NCBI GenBank assembly: GCA_900618795.1
Contig: UYJD01000010.1
Coordinates: forward strand, 966,068 to 1,030,067
Direction of reading: 5' to 3'
Source: Cyanodermella asteris
Taxonomy: Eukaryota > Ascomycota > Lecanoromycetes > Ostropales > Stictidaceae
DNA length: 64,000 nt
A program made the translations under genes and the position numbers. Positions 43,625-55,951 of this stretch are shown here, in pieces. Within the stretch, counting starts at the first letter, position 1; the number at the start of each line of letters is the position of its first letter. Under the pieces are notes generated by a model, which ran no database searches, was not told the DNA's origin, and was given only the letters and a program-made list of their open reading frames with translations.

Positions 43625-44742
43625 ATGCGGTCGGCAACGTTTCCCAAGCTCGCCGTGCTGGCCACGGCGGCTCAGTCCTTCTTTTCTCTTGCCGAAGCCG
43701 TCGACTGGACAAACGCAGATACGGCAGCCCAAGTCCTCATCAATCAATACTGGAACGAGTCGACCGGCCTGTTCGGCGGGCTCTGGTGGAACTCGGCAGC
43801 CGCCCTGACTCACCTGGCCGACCACCACGCTCATCGTCCCAACAACGTCACGCCCACGGTTCCGAGACCTGTTCACCAACCACGTTCAAGGCGTCCGGGG
43901 GCCAAAAACTTCCTCAACGACTACTACGACGAAGAGGGCTGGTGGGCACTCGCCTGGATCGTGCCGCCAGCATCTGGACCGACATGAAGGGGCGGCTGGC
44001 ACAACGGCACCGGTTCGTGCGGCGGCGGCATCTGGTGGGACAAGCAGCACACCGGTCCGGGGGTGTATCGAGAACGAGCTGTCCACGTCCGTCTCGGCGC
44101 GCTTCGCCAACAGGATCCCCCGACGACAGAGCCGAGTAACGTCTACTGGAGCCGAGCAGACGTGGCAGTGGTTCGCCGGGGTCGGACATTGCTCAACGTC
44201 CACGGCGGCGTCGTCGTGACCGACGGCTACGACGTCGTCAAGACCTGTAAGCCGGGGGAACACGCAGTTCACATACTCTCGGGGCGTCATCGTCGTCGGG
44301 GCCCTCCTCGAACTCGACGGCGCGGCTTACAAAGCCGGTGTACCTGCCCAACGCCACCACCATCGCCGATGCCGCGCTCGAGTCCGGGACGGTTCAAAGA
44401 TGACGAGGGCATCTTCGCGGAGCCCGCCTGGTCGTGGAGCAACGATACCATGCAGTTCAAGGGCGTCGAGTGCGGAACCTCAACTTGCTGCAACGGCACG
44501 CGCCCAAACAGAGCCATGTCAACTTTGCCGTCGAGAACGGGCGGAGCGTCTGGGATAGCAGGTTCGCCGATGGCCAGTTTGGTCCGAGCTGGGATGTGGC
44601 GAATGGTGGACAGTCGCCGTTTGCTTCGAGCCATTCGTCGGGTATGGCTGCGTTGACGGCGGCTGCGGCGATGCAGGAGTCGATCAATGCGCCGGATCCG
44701 ATCACTAGAAGGTCGGCGACGATGAGGTTCGAGAAGCGCTAG
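43625..44742 (+). pseudogene. GH76 alpha-1,6-mannanase (Dcw1/Dfg5-type) pseudogene
   Basis: The start MRSATFPKLAVLA gives a plausible signal peptide ending at AEAVDW. GH76 segments then appear in the right order: NESTGLFGGLWWNSAAAL, FLNDYYDEEGWWALAWI (the Asp-Asp-like catalytic area), SIWTDMKG, CGGGIWWDK, ENELSTSVSARFANRIP, TWQWFAGVG, NVHGGVVVTDGYD and a QFKGVE stretch. They lie in all three plus-strand frames, with at least five frame changes between 43970 and 44500, too many and too close to be introns. Functional homologues are GPI-anchored wall enzymes that cross-link GPI proteins to glucan. Poor local sequencing is a less likely alternative. Confidence 0.7.
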
Positions 44743-45438
44743 GTTTTGGTCGTGTCGTTCGATGTTTCCTTGGATCGCTGAAATTGTTTTCTTTTTCTTT
44801 CTCGCTTGACGAGGCGTCTGTATCGATTTGACCCCACATCGAGTGTGTATATATGGGCTGCTGGCTTGGTACCCTTGAGCGTGGTTCGACCACTGTTGAA
44901 GTGACCTCACGCCCGATTTTACCAGAGCTACCTCAAAAGTTCTGTCGGAGCTTATGGAAAGTGAAAATAAAACTATGCGTGGTCATTGAAAGATTGTTTT
45001 CTCATTCTGATGAGACTCAGATAGTAGACGGTGCTCTCGACCATTCTAGAAAACCTCACGGGTCTCACGTAGTCGACCCGTCACTCTGAATTCTTGGGCC
45101 ATGCCCTATCGTACCTCGTAATATTCCGTTTTTCCGCCATCAGATTGCCAGACAGTCTGACACATCATTTCCGTTCATCCGCTTTGCTGGGTATCGTCTA
45201 AATTGAAGCTTGACTGCCGAAAGCTTGTCGAGCGAGACCTGCTATCATTCAGGCCGCATCATTATTCAACGCAACTGGCACACCGACCTCGATATTTGCC
45301 AGCAGCTGACTTGCGTTATGAAGTCTTCATAGCACATGCTTGCAGCGGCAAGCACAGCATCATCAGCTCGTTCGGGTCGAAGCGTGGCCTTGGACAGCGT
45401 AGCCGCGTTCATATTGAGTAAATGTGTGGGCCAAGTCT
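44743..45438. other. Intergenic between GH76 relic and PKS
   Basis: No supported gene. It lies at the 3' side of the type III PKS gene. Confidence 0.4.
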
Positions 45439-46725
45439 TCACGTTCGTGGTCTCCTCAGGATCAACATTGTTATGTCAACGTTATTGCCGAAGCCGCAGC
45501 TCACAATAAACTCCCGCTCCATAGGCATGTTTCTTCGAACATCGAGTACCTTCAGCAGGGTGGGGCCTGCACTGTTGCCCCAGTTCTCATACGTTGTCAC
45601 GGTGGCCTGAGCACGGTCGCGGGTTATCTCCATGGACTTTAGTATGCGGTCGAAGATGCCCAGGCCGCCAGGATGTAGATCCCAGTCAAAATCATCTGGG
45701 GCACGACAGACCTTGCCAGTGCTGTCGATCAGTGGAGGATTCGATCGGATCATGCTGAAGAATAGCTCGCGTACCGAATCTGCCATTATCTGGGGAAGTC
45801 GCGCCGATATGGTCGATACGGCACCTGGACATGGTTAGCATTCGGCCACTAGATCTACACTTGCGCGTCCTACAACGTACCAATCGAGGTGGGCATTAGT
45901 TGAAGCTCGTGCAGAGTGTTGGGCACGGTGTAATTCATCCATTGTTCGATTTCGAACAGATTGCGTGTGTTCTCGGGCTTGCTGAGGCCGATCTCGTTGG
46001 TAATGATCCCAGCGGTAGCCGCATCGCTGAATAAGGTCAATCCAATCGGGAAATGACCCTTGTTGAGCTGCTCCAATTCTGCGCGGAAACCAAGAGAGTT
46101 CAGATCGCAAGCAAAAACCAATATACGTGCAGGTCGTCCTTTGCAAGTGGCGGACATGGCAAGCTCGTATGCCGTGCGGAACAGAGCTGCTCCACCAGCG
46201 CAACCGACACCCGAGAGAAGTGTTCGGCTGGTGCTGGGACGTAGTCCTAGCCTTTGCGCAACGTATGCGTCGATGCCTGGATGGCATTGTACGCTACATG
46301 TTGCGGCTAGTAGGTGAGTGATGTCGGCAGGGCTGCCTCCCCAGTCGGCAATGGCACCTCGACATGCTCGCTCACTCAAGGGAAGACCATGCTCTAGCCA
46401 TATCGAAGTGAGTTCTTCGACCTTGTATGGCTCTGGACGATGGTAAAAGGGATGGTCGTGATTGAGGACGATAGGCCGAGCTTTGATACCTGTCCGCTTG
46501 TTGACTGCTCGGAGTTTGGCTAACCTGTACAGATCAAGTTAACTCACTATTCGAAAGGTCGCAGAAGGGGTGACGTTACTGTTGATCATTCTCGACCGCG
46601 GTTTGGGGAAGAACGTGGTTAAGGAAGTCTTCATCGACAGTGGAATCAGGATAAGCCGCATGCAAACCACGAACGAAGACGCCGGTGCCAAGGGTAGGCT
46701 GCAGGGTCGAGTGAAAGAGACCCAT
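45439..46725 (-). CDS. Type III polyketide synthase, 391 aa
   Basis: Three exons, 46580-46725, 45881-46524 and 45439-45824; introns of 55 and 56 nt (GTAACG and GTACGT donors, CAG acceptors). The 391 residues fit the chalcone-synthase-like family. The catalytic triad is intact: Cys157 in GVGCAGGAAL, His314 in DWDLHPGG and Asn347 in NWGNSAG, with the usual 33-residue His-Asn spacing. The enzyme condenses malonyl-CoA on an acyl-CoA starter without a carrier protein to give pyrones or resorcinols; the starter cannot be told from sequence. ATG 46725 is the first in frame. It is transcribed away from a flavin monooxygenase 750 bp upstream. It is the core enzyme of the proposed cluster. Confidence 0.95.
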
Positions 46726-47475
46726 CTCGAGGAGTAGTGGTGTGTACCAACGGGGTCCGATTTGAAGAGACACCGAGTGGCTAAACAAGGGGCAAGATGC
46801 CGGGCCTGTGTCTACTACTTTACCTGTGTTTCATTCGAAAGTAGTGTGCGGTGCAGACTATTGTTCTTTGCAACGATGAGCAATAGCAACCCTTGCAGCG
46901 GGACGGGAATTGGAAATTAGCAATGCATCGGCCGCCTTCGCTCTACCTGTCACACCGGCCATGACGTGGGACAATAAGACTGATGGAGGACAACTTAAGT
47001 CAGACGGCCCTCGAAACAGGTCGGCGCAGCGATGGGTCGCATTTGCACGCGTGGCCGGAGAGCAATGGCCAGCGGAGGGTGGTGAAGGAACAAGCTGATC
47101 GCAGCGACCGGCTGTGCGGATGGGGTTAAGAATCCCGGCGCAGCTCAGGTGACGCGAGTGGAATAAACTCCACGGATTACGGTAACGAACAGGAAAAGAA
47201 CAAAGTAATACGGTATCAGATCGTCGACGTCGTACGAAATCGATCGTGCCACCAACGTTGCGACCGCTTGTCGAGCCCATGGCCACCACGGCCAGCGTGC
47301 AGTTAGCTGAAGGGGCTTCCTCTTTATCCTTCGCTCTACTGCTTCACTATGCTTTGTGCTTTCAAATCTGCCTTTATGCGTCTGTTTCTACTAATGAACT
47401 CCCAACCCGCTGTGCGGCTCTAACCACCAAGATCACGCCCGCAAGTTGCACCCACAACTTTCGCCACGGTACAGT
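46726..47475. promoter_or_regulatory. Shared divergent promoter, PKS and FMO
   Basis: 750 bp between the start codons of the type III PKS (-) and the flavin monooxygenase (+), with no open frame worth calling. A palindrome CGTCGACG sits at 47222-47229. Common regulation of the pair is inferred from the arrangement only. Confidence 0.45.
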
Positions 47476-49426
47476 ATGCGCATCGCCGTCATTGGAGCGG
47501 GTGCCTCCGGCCTGGCGATCCTCAAGCACCTCTTCCACGACAGTCGAGACTTCCACACCGGTGCAATTGAGGTTTTCCTGTTCGAAAAGGAATCTGACAT
47601 CGGCGGCACATTTCGTTATCGAACTTACGAAGAAGGCGAGGTCTGTGCTCAAAGTTCATCCACCCGTCGATCAATCTGTCTCACATGAACTGCAGCTGGT
47701 CTCGTCCCGATTTCTAACATCCTTCTCCGACTTCAGAATCCCCGACGACCTCCCCGACTTCATAACAACTGACGAGTACTGTCGCTACTTGGCGGACTAT
47801 GCTACCCACTTCAAGCTCTGGTCGAGGATCAAGCTTGAGACCACAGTCCACCGCATCAGGCGGAGTGAGAAGGGTGGCCATGTGGTTACGTTCTCCAAGA
47901 ACGGATCTTCCAGCGAAGAGCAATGGCATTGTGATGCTATTGCCGTCTGCTCGGGCTTGAACGTTACGCCAAATGTCCCCGTCATACCAGGAATCGAACA
48001 CGTTCCAGAGGCCTTTCATTCGTCCGCCTTCAAGAAACGAGAACAGTTCGGCCGCGACAAGAACGTCATGATCCTCGGAGCCGGTGAGACGTCGATGGAT
48101 ATTGGCTATCTCGCAGTAACCGCACCCACACGCTCGGTGACATTGTGCCATCGGGGCGGCTGGAAGAATGAACCAAAGCAACTTCCGGACCCTATCTGGT
48201 TCGGCAATAAAAAGGCTTGGAACGAGGACGTTGAGCACAATGGTGTTTCGCCCCCAACCGATACGGGCTTCGCAAGCCTCTTTGACACCGCATATCAGCA
48301 TCCCATGTTGGAGGCTTCTCGATGGCCCTGGGAGTATTACGACAAGTTTACATGGTTCTACTCATATCTCACGACCGGAGTTGGTACGGGGATAGATCAG
48401 TGGGCTGGCGAAGTCCAGGGCGAACGTCATCACGCCAGATATGCTGTCGCCAACAAGTCTAATCGAACCTGTCCATACATTTCCGTCCCATACAAACCCA
48501 AGGTACCCGGCCTGATCGAACGCATACGAGCCTTCACATGCAGCCTCCCACAGCCGGACCTCAAAGGCCGCCAAATCGACCTCGCGCCCTGGCCCTCGCA
48601 CATCGACTCAAACGGCATCGTGCATTTCATCGACAACGGACGCGTCGAAGCCCAGATGATGAAGAATGCCAAAGTCAAGCCCGACATTGTCGTCTTCGCC
48701 ACCGGCTACACCCAAGTCTTCCCCTTCCTCGACGAAACCTACCCGACCATCTTCGACGCCGACATCCGAAGAATCTGGAAGACGGGAGTCGAGGACGTGG
48801 CCTTCATCGGCTTCGCAAGGCCCGCGTTCGGTGCCATTCCGCCACTGGCAGAGCTCCAGGCGCAGCTGTGGATCGCAAGGCTCTTCAACAGGCTCCCGCG
48901 ACCGATCAGGTATCGAGAGAACTTCCTGTTGAAGCACGATGCGGGCCGGCGTCTCGACTACATTGTCGACCACGAGACGTACGCCTACACGCTGGCACAG
49001 GACATGGGCGCCGCGCCATCGATGCTACAGGTCCTCTCCTTCGGTCCGAAAGTCTTCCTGACCTGGGCCCTGGGCCCGAACTTCAATACCAAATTCCGCC
49101 TCGTCGGGCCCTGGAAATGGGACGGTGCCGCGGACGTCATGCGGGGAGAGCAGTGGCGGGTCATCAGGAGGAGGAAGGGCTTCATCATCTGGTCGTGCAT
49201 GTCGCTCATCCCGTTGACGCTCTTTGGCACGCTGAGCTTGTGTTACTACGTGTACTACGGCATCAAGGATACTCTGCTCTGGCCGCTGTCGGTGCTGGGT
49301 CTGAGATCGCAGAATCACGTGAAACAGGCCCGCCTGGTGGATCCGATCGGAGCAAAGAGGGCCAAGGCGGAGCGTGATGCGAGAGGACCGGAGAAAGTTA
49401 AGGTGCAGAAGGAGAACTTGACTTAG
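47476..49426 (+). CDS. Flavin-containing monooxygenase, 631 aa
   Basis: Two exons, 47476-47640 and 47696-49426, joined in phase 0 across a 55-nt intron with an unusual GTCTGT donor and CTGCAG acceptor; the junction EEGE/LVSSRFLTSFSDFR fits the FMO family. The FAD site GAGASGL is at residues 7-13, the NADPH site GAGETSMD in the middle, and FATGY marks the FMO class. A hydrophobic segment near the C-terminus (WSCMSLIPLTLFGTLSLCYY) suggests a membrane anchor. FMOs insert one oxygen into N, S or carbonyl carbon centres. I see no clear Baeyer-Villiger fingerprint. Divergent from the type III PKS, it is likely its tailoring oxygenase. Confidence 0.92.
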
Positions 49427-50153
49427 GAGGCACCGGCCCAGGACACTATGATTGATGCACGAGAGAGCTCTTACGACTTACACGAGAGAACTCCCATGAA
49501 ATACACGATATTATTTGATGACGAATGTCAACATGAATGTTAATACTTAATGAGATTTGGAAATTTTTTACGACGATGATTCGACGAGACCGATGCGCGG
49601 GTAAGAGTGAATGGCCCACTTCACGACAATACACGATAGCATGATCTAAAGTATCATTACACCGTAAAGAAGCAACTCTTTTCCTTTGTGTCGAGCAATA
49701 ATCAGGGCTTGAGCGACAACCGATTTCCGGGAACCGGGCTGCGGACCGCGGCCGCATGGGACTGGCCAGCGATACGGAAAGGTAAAAATGTTGCCAGCAC
49801 TTGGCACGTGAAGCAGTCGAACTCCACATACATACAGGTGGCATCATTCTCGAGCGGCGGTCGAGCATCAAAGCATCAAAGAATCAAAAAAAAAAAAGGC
49901 TCTTTTCGCTCAGCTGAAGAGTGGGGGCCACTACTGGGTCGCTTCATCGGCAGTCGGAGATTCTTATGCATGCCCGACACCAACACGAGGCAAGTGCGCG
50001 CCGCACTTACGTTGTGCATGTCAGCTTGACAAATCCATTCATGCAGCATAAGAATGTGCGCTGCGTTCCAATATCATACAGTTCGTGCGCCGTCAAGACC
50101 ATATATGTCCCAATTCATTATCCGGACAAGCTTTCTTTTTGTTTGTTACATCC
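49427..50153. other. Convergent intergenic region
   Basis: Between the 3' ends of the FMO and the SAT4-type gene. An A tract lies at about 49888-49898. No gene seen. Confidence 0.4.
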
Positions 50154-51563
50154 TCAATAGCTAACTGAGATGTTCACCGTCTTCCGGATCCCCTCCGCAG
50201 GCGGCTCCTCGAAATTGTGAGTGGACGCACTGCTTTGCTTCATGGACTCGATATCGTCGGGTCCGTGTCGCTCGCTTCCATCCGTGAGCTCGATTCGATC
50301 GGATCGGCCGCCGAGCGAGCGGCCCCGGGGCCCTGTCAGCGTGGTCCAGGTGGGCCTCCATCGGCCGTAGGAATGATGTTTACCCGCCGTGTCGTAGGGC
50401 GACTTTGTGCTGCGATCTGTTCTATTGAGCAGAGGTCGGAGTACTGGAATCGTGGCCGCGACGATGAGGGTGCAATTCTCGATGCTGTCAAGTGTGGTTA
50501 GCTTGAGTGGCCAATGTGACCGCGCTTCGCTTTTGACATACGAGAACCAGAATTGTAGGCCCCAGAGGATATCTATATCGGTCCGTTAGCTCACACGAAC
50601 AGACTGCCTTGAGGATATGTGGATACGTACGCGTCAGATCCATAGGATCGCTGTCAATCTCTTTGATGGAGACTGTCTTCATGATCGAGAACGCCAGTGC
50701 ACTGTGCAGGTCAGTTGCGCTCATCCACTAACAGGCGAGGCACTCACAAAATTCCCAGACCCATGGTGATGCAGATAGAGATCTTAACAGAAGTCTTCAT
50801 GTTCAGTTTCCAGATGATAGTCGCGGGGAAGATAGCCAGAGCTAAATCAGCAAACGCGTTGAGGGCTGAAGGACGGTCAGTTACCGTGATATGTCGACGG
50901 GTTCGAAACTGAACGAGCCAGACTTACCGCCTTGTGAAAAGCCAATGTGCTCCTGAATAGACGGCGGCAGACACACGGCCCCGGGAGCAGCGTGGTCCCA
51001 CAGTGCATATGTAGGCCGGCACTGCAGCAGAATGTACAGAGCCGTCGCCGAGTTGATGCCAACCTGGATGAAGTAGAAGAATCGAAGAATCCACAGCTGA
51101 ATCTTCTGATTGGGGGCGAGGAGCATTACGAGCGTCCGAATGAACGAGATTCTGGCAAAAGCGGACGCCATGATACCAAAAACTTGCCCGAGGAAGGCCC
51201 ATTTCACGGCATCGATCGCATTCTGTGGAGGGAGCTCTGTTGCGCGCAACCCAAATCCGTTGTTGACTGCGAGTTGATTGAGGATGAAAGCCACCATGTT
51301 CGTTATCTGCAGGGTCGATGAGGTCAGCCCGTCGGCCCGTACGTGCATCGACATGCATCTGCAGGCACGGAACTCACGAAAGCGACGAGCATCCAGAAGT
51401 CGTCCCAAGCGACCTTTCGGATGAGGTGTACTCTGGTGTAGTATCTTGCTACCACCAGGATCGCTGTAATGGCGAATTCAGCCCACATGGCCTCCACCAA
51501 CTTCATGCCCTGCTCGTTCTCCGACATGGGCGGCAGCATCGTTGAGGGGTTCGGGTTCTCCAT
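50154..51563 (-). CDS. SAT4-family seven-helix (rhodopsin-domain) membrane protein, 371 aa
   Basis: Six exons: 51378-51563, 50928-51306, 50748-50865, 50631-50701, 50542-50572 and 50154-50484. All borders are GT..AG and phases agree; exon 5 is only 31 nt. Residues about 25-280 contain seven hydrophobic helices with family marks VVARYYTRVHLIRKVAWDDFWML, ALNAFADLALAIFP, IKISICITMGLGIF-like and CTLIVAATIPVLRPL. The last 90 residues are a soluble, charged tail. SAT4/Pth11-type proteins are fungal-specific, receptor-like; ligands are mostly unknown. Genes of this family often occur inside secondary-metabolite clusters. ATG 51563 is the first true ATG. An intact relative of the relic at 36.8-37.9 kb. 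Confidence 0.85.
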
Positions 51564-52968
51564 GGTGGCGTTGAGACCGTGGCTCCTCCGCACGGGTAGG
51601 GAGTCGTGCGGTGCGACGCCTCGATGAGGGAGTGGGAAAGACTCGCTGAGCTATGATTCACAGAAGGAGAAAAGACACCTGGCGATGCCTGCGATGCAAT
51701 AGAACGACGCCTACACGTTGCGCGGGAGGAGAATCTGGAGGACCAGCCCCGATGTTATTTGCCATGAGTGCGTCGTAGAGAAACAATTCAGGAGCTAGAG
51801 AAAGCAGGATTGCGCCATGGAACCAGACCAGACCAGCAGAGCAGTCTGCCAGACCCTGGTTACAGACATGGTGGCGTGCGAGGCGTGGTGTGTTACCAAG
51901 ATAGCACTAGCATGAAGATTGGCAACGGCTCAGTCCGCTAATGGGCCTCATGGCAAGCCGAGTGTTGTAGAGCGCAGATAGGAAACGGCGATCTGCAGAA
52001 ATGCGAAGAGGTGTATGTAACATCGAACGAATGAGATTATTTGGTCGGTCGGTCGGTCGTCTTACCTCAGGGTCGCATCATGGGCGGAGGCGGGCACACC
52101 TGTTCGTCAAGCCTGTCATCTCGGTCCATCAGGGCCGAGGGAATTTCCAGCTGGTCTAATAACGCTCAGGGCTCTTGCGGTGTGAAAGATGCTGGTTGAA
52201 AGCAGAATGCTGAGCTGGTCAGCGCTGCTCGAAACCAGCGCGTGGTATTATCTATTTGCAGAGAGCATGCAGTAAGTGACAAGGGGTGAAACCTGCAGCA
52301 CGCTGATCAAAGTCCGAAGGCTCGCATCTCGTGCGACCAGAGCAACGCGCGATCTTCCAACGGCATTCTGGATACTGGAGGAGTGCATGGCAGAATGAAC
52401 CTGCTGATCTTGCCATGCAGAGATTGTTGTTATCGGAGCTTCACAGACATGGTTCTTGGATCCTCCCGGGATGGCGTTGACATGACCATGTTCGGCAGGA
52501 CTCGGCAGTGGTCGCCAGTTCACGGTGCAACACACACCACTGCCCCCTGCGCAAGATGCTGCTGAGGCATCGCTGTATAGCGACGATGTCTACATGCACC
52601 TCCTTGGTGCTTTCTCATGAGCGTGAGTGTGTCCCCTCAGAACCTCGTCTAACAGGGGTAAAGGAGGCAAGGTCGATGATCGACAGACCAGCACGACGCA
52701 TTCGATTCCTCCAACCTTCCTTGCAACGTGGATACCATGCATAAGAACCTTTTGTCCAGGGAGTTCGGCATCTGTGCTAGCCGACTTTTCTCACAACGCT
52801 CAGTACTAGCTCGAGTCATGCGGTGCGATCCGGATCTGCTCATAGTCACGTTTGGACAAGGTATCACAGCCTGACACACGCCACATTCTGACAAGGGGCA
52901 GTTCAAATGCGTGCTCGTGATCACCAAGGCACGCTGCATTCTTGCTCTTACCTGCCCGGCTGTTCTCT
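51564..52968. other. Intergenic upstream of the SAT4-type gene
   Basis: 1.4 kb without a supported gene; contains a short GGTC tandem near 52046-52060. Both flanking genes are on the minus strand. Confidence 0.45.
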
Positions 52969-54237
52969 CTATGCGATTACTGCCTCAATTATGCTGTATT
53001 CCAGATCTGGGTCGTACCTGTATACTTCCTTAAACGCGAGCCCCTCGGAGGCCAACATGCTCTTCCAGTGCGCGAGAGTACGCTCAGTGGAGTTGAACAT
53101 GGCCATCATTGTGACATCCAACTGCATCGCGAACCTCGACGCACCAGTCGGCGGGATCACGAGCTCATCGATCCACAAGAAGGAATTCGGCGTCATGGCC
53201 TCCTTGATGTGCTTTAGAACCAATTTGGCCTCGGCGTCTGGTAGGTCGTGAAGGCATTGTCTGATGTAGTAAATTCTCGCACCTGGCAAGCCTTGTCAGT
53301 AAATGCTAAACATGCGTTGTGCGATTACAGACCTTTGACTCGATTCTCAGTGTAGAAATCCTGCACCATCATCTCGATGTCGTCGTATTTCGGTGCCGTC
53401 TCCAAAGTTGGAGGCAAATCTTGGTTGATGACACGTCCTGGAAAGTGCTTCGAAGTTGCCTTGCGAAACTCGGCGCACTGCCAGCCATGCCCACCGCCGA
53501 CATCGACAAAGAGGGGCGCTTCCTTGCCGGCATCTTTCAACCTGCTGGCCAGTGGCGCTACCGATGTCCACGGGACTGGGCTGTGGAAGGCTTTCAGGGA
53601 AGGGTGAAAGTATTTGAGCGTCTCCGTCTGTTGCTGGAACCAGATGAAAAATTGCTGGTCGGTCTGGTTGGCGCGATGAAAAGAGGTGTCTTTTGTCTGA
53701 TCCATCGGGTTCTTGTAGCCTTTGGATTTGAGAAAATCCGGCACTTCATGGAAGGGCGGATTGAGAACGTTGTAACCGAACATGATATTGCCCTTGCCCG
53801 CGTCGGATGCAAGAATTCGCGTGGTCTCGTTGGCAGCCCACAATCCCTCGCCGGACTCGTTGATTGTGAAAGTCGAGGCCAGGCTTCGCAGGATACGATC
53901 TGGAGACTGTCAGCAAGTTTGAAGCTGTAGCTGTAGCTGTAGCTAGCGTGGTGGCCGTACCTGTCAATGCCGCTTCTGCTCCACATTTGCTCGCAATCTC
54001 CTCCGTCTTCAAGGAGCCCTCTGCACTGGCCAGTATGGCAAAGATGTCGAGATCTGTAGCCGCTCTGACTATGGCTTGCTCGGTGCCCTGGTAGCCAATC
54101 TGTTGCATGATCTGTCTGGGCGTCGCTATAGACCGGGCGAGCTTCTGGAGCTGCGTACTAAGCCTGTAGCGCAGTGAAGAGTCGGCGGTGCTGGCAGCCA
54201 GCTGCAGCTGGTCGAGAAGGGTTTCAATCGCCGACAT
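52969..54237 (-). CDS. O-methyltransferase A, 385 aa
   Basis: Three exons, 53961-54237, 53333-53899 and 52969-53282; both introns are phase 1, and the second has a GTCTGT donor. The N-terminal winged-helix dimerisation region (residues about 1-140) is followed by the SAM-binding fold, with motif I LFVDVGGGHG near 223. The catalytic His lies in CLHDLPD (about residue 292). It belongs to the plant-COMT-like fungal O-methyltransferases, which methylate phenolic hydroxyls, for example on polyketides. It is divergent from a second methyltransferase 1.7 kb away, with which it shares both intron positions. The first intron contains a short GTAGCT tandem. Confidence 0.92.
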
Positions 54238-55951
54238 GGTGTTTGTGATATGGTGTCTCGGTTGCAAGGTGAAGGTGCTAGATAGGAAATCAGGTGGGAG
54301 CGCTGTGAGGGAGAGCTCTAGCTATTGCTGCACGCCTTGTTCATGTATCTACAAGCTCACGGCCAGCAGATGGTCGCTGACTGGGTCGCTTGATAGAGGG
54401 GTTTGTCGGGGCTGCGCTTCCGAACAAGAGTCAAGCGTGTCTCAGACTCTCAACCTCTACATGGTGATCTCCAGCCTTGCGTGGCGGCATCAGCTATCAG
54501 GGTCTGCACGGTGGGGAGTCGAATGACAGCAGTGGCTGCACCGGCCTTTGCGAATGTGGCTAGCTCGACTTAATTTACCATCGTGGTCACGAGGGTGTTC
54601 AGCACAAATTCGCTACATCCGGAAAGTGAGACAATGAACTCTGCAAAGTACGGCGTCTCGTAATTTACAGGCGGTCGAAAAGAATACCCCGCCAAGCTCG
54701 GCCAGCAGCTCGACCTGAGAATCGAGGAACAGAAACGGAGTCGAACCAACAGAGCTGAATCCTACTTTACTTCTGAACCCCGCTTGTGGGACATTCTGCC
54801 AAGTCCGGTAGTCGACGTCCACAGAGTGTATGTGCCTAGGTAAAGGAAGCATGGAGGATGACAGGCTACCTACCTACCTACCTCAGCTACTTCCAAATCA
54901 CTGCCAGCGAATGTGGCCGCCAACATGGTCGCAAGATCCAGCGGCGAGAATTGCTGACAGCATTAATGCGTCTCTTCCGAGTAGGCCGTAGGGTACACAT
55001 GGCCACTAATTTTCAAACAGTAACATGCATTGTAGACGAAAGCTATCGAACCCTGCGGGCCTGTATGTGCCCGCATTCAGCTCAGCGTGCAAATTGTGTG
55101 GCGCCATCTACGCACGATCCCATCTCTTACCAACTTACACCATCCCTCGCCAGGATTTCCCTCATCAGGCCGATGCAGAGAGTGTGAGCAAACAGCAGCC
55201 TAGGACGCGGCATTTAACTTTTGGGTCCAACCTAGCGGCAGCCTGCCTGGCTCGCAGTCTTGGGAGACGATACTGTGTTTTGAGATGGCCATGTGCGTAG
55301 ACCTGCACCAAGATCTGCGATGTCGTGGCGGACCAAAGGCGGTCACGGAAAGGTTACAATACCGAAGACGGATCGACAGGCTGTCGCCAACTTTGGTCGT
55401 TCGTCGGTCTGGCGTGAGGTCGAATTGAAACCCTTCTGTGCTACGATGACCGAACATGCGATCATCGACGCGTACCATCCAGAGACGTTTTCGCTTCGTC
55501 CAGTAGTGAAATACAAGACAGTCGGAATTACAGCCGTTCCCCTGCATTCCAAGGAATGCAACCAGTCAGATGTTCGACGTGTCTAGCCAATCTCACCCAG
55601 GATTGGTTGTATCCGCGTAACACAAATGATGCAGCGCTTGCCTGAGCTTATCCACAGCGAAGCGAAGATTCGATCCAACGCCGATTCGTATCTGGAAGCG
55701 TGGTAGAAGCGAAGTTGTAGATATTCCAAGCTCTATAGCCTGCCGAACCGTGAAGTCTTATCTGGGTAAATGTCTGAGCTGTGAATTCAGCTCAAGCAAG
55801 CCCCACGACTGCGATCCAAGGATCGATCCCCCGACCTAGACCAACCCCTGTCGCAGTGTAGCCCCTTCCATGCCTTCTATAAACTGCTGAAGTCTTGTTG
55901 TGAGACGCATTGATCGTTGCCCAAGCGTTTATCCGGTGTCAGAATATCACC
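54238..55951. promoter_or_regulatory. Divergent region between the two methyltransferases
   Basis: 1.7 kb between the two start codons. No coding frame with support. It contains a (TACC)n microsatellite near 54868-54882. It probably holds both promoters. Confidence 0.4.

Noticed and set aside
33798-45438. RIP (repeat-induced point mutation) as the cause of gene decay
   Set aside because: By eye the region is not AT-rich, and the GH76 relic is GC-rich with indels in place of C-to-T changes.
46140-46380. Cys125 (AATCSVQ) as the catalytic cysteine of the type III PKS
   Set aside because: In the family the nucleophile lies in the GCxGG-type loop; here that is Cys157 (GVGCAGG), which also gives the normal spacing to His314 and Asn347.
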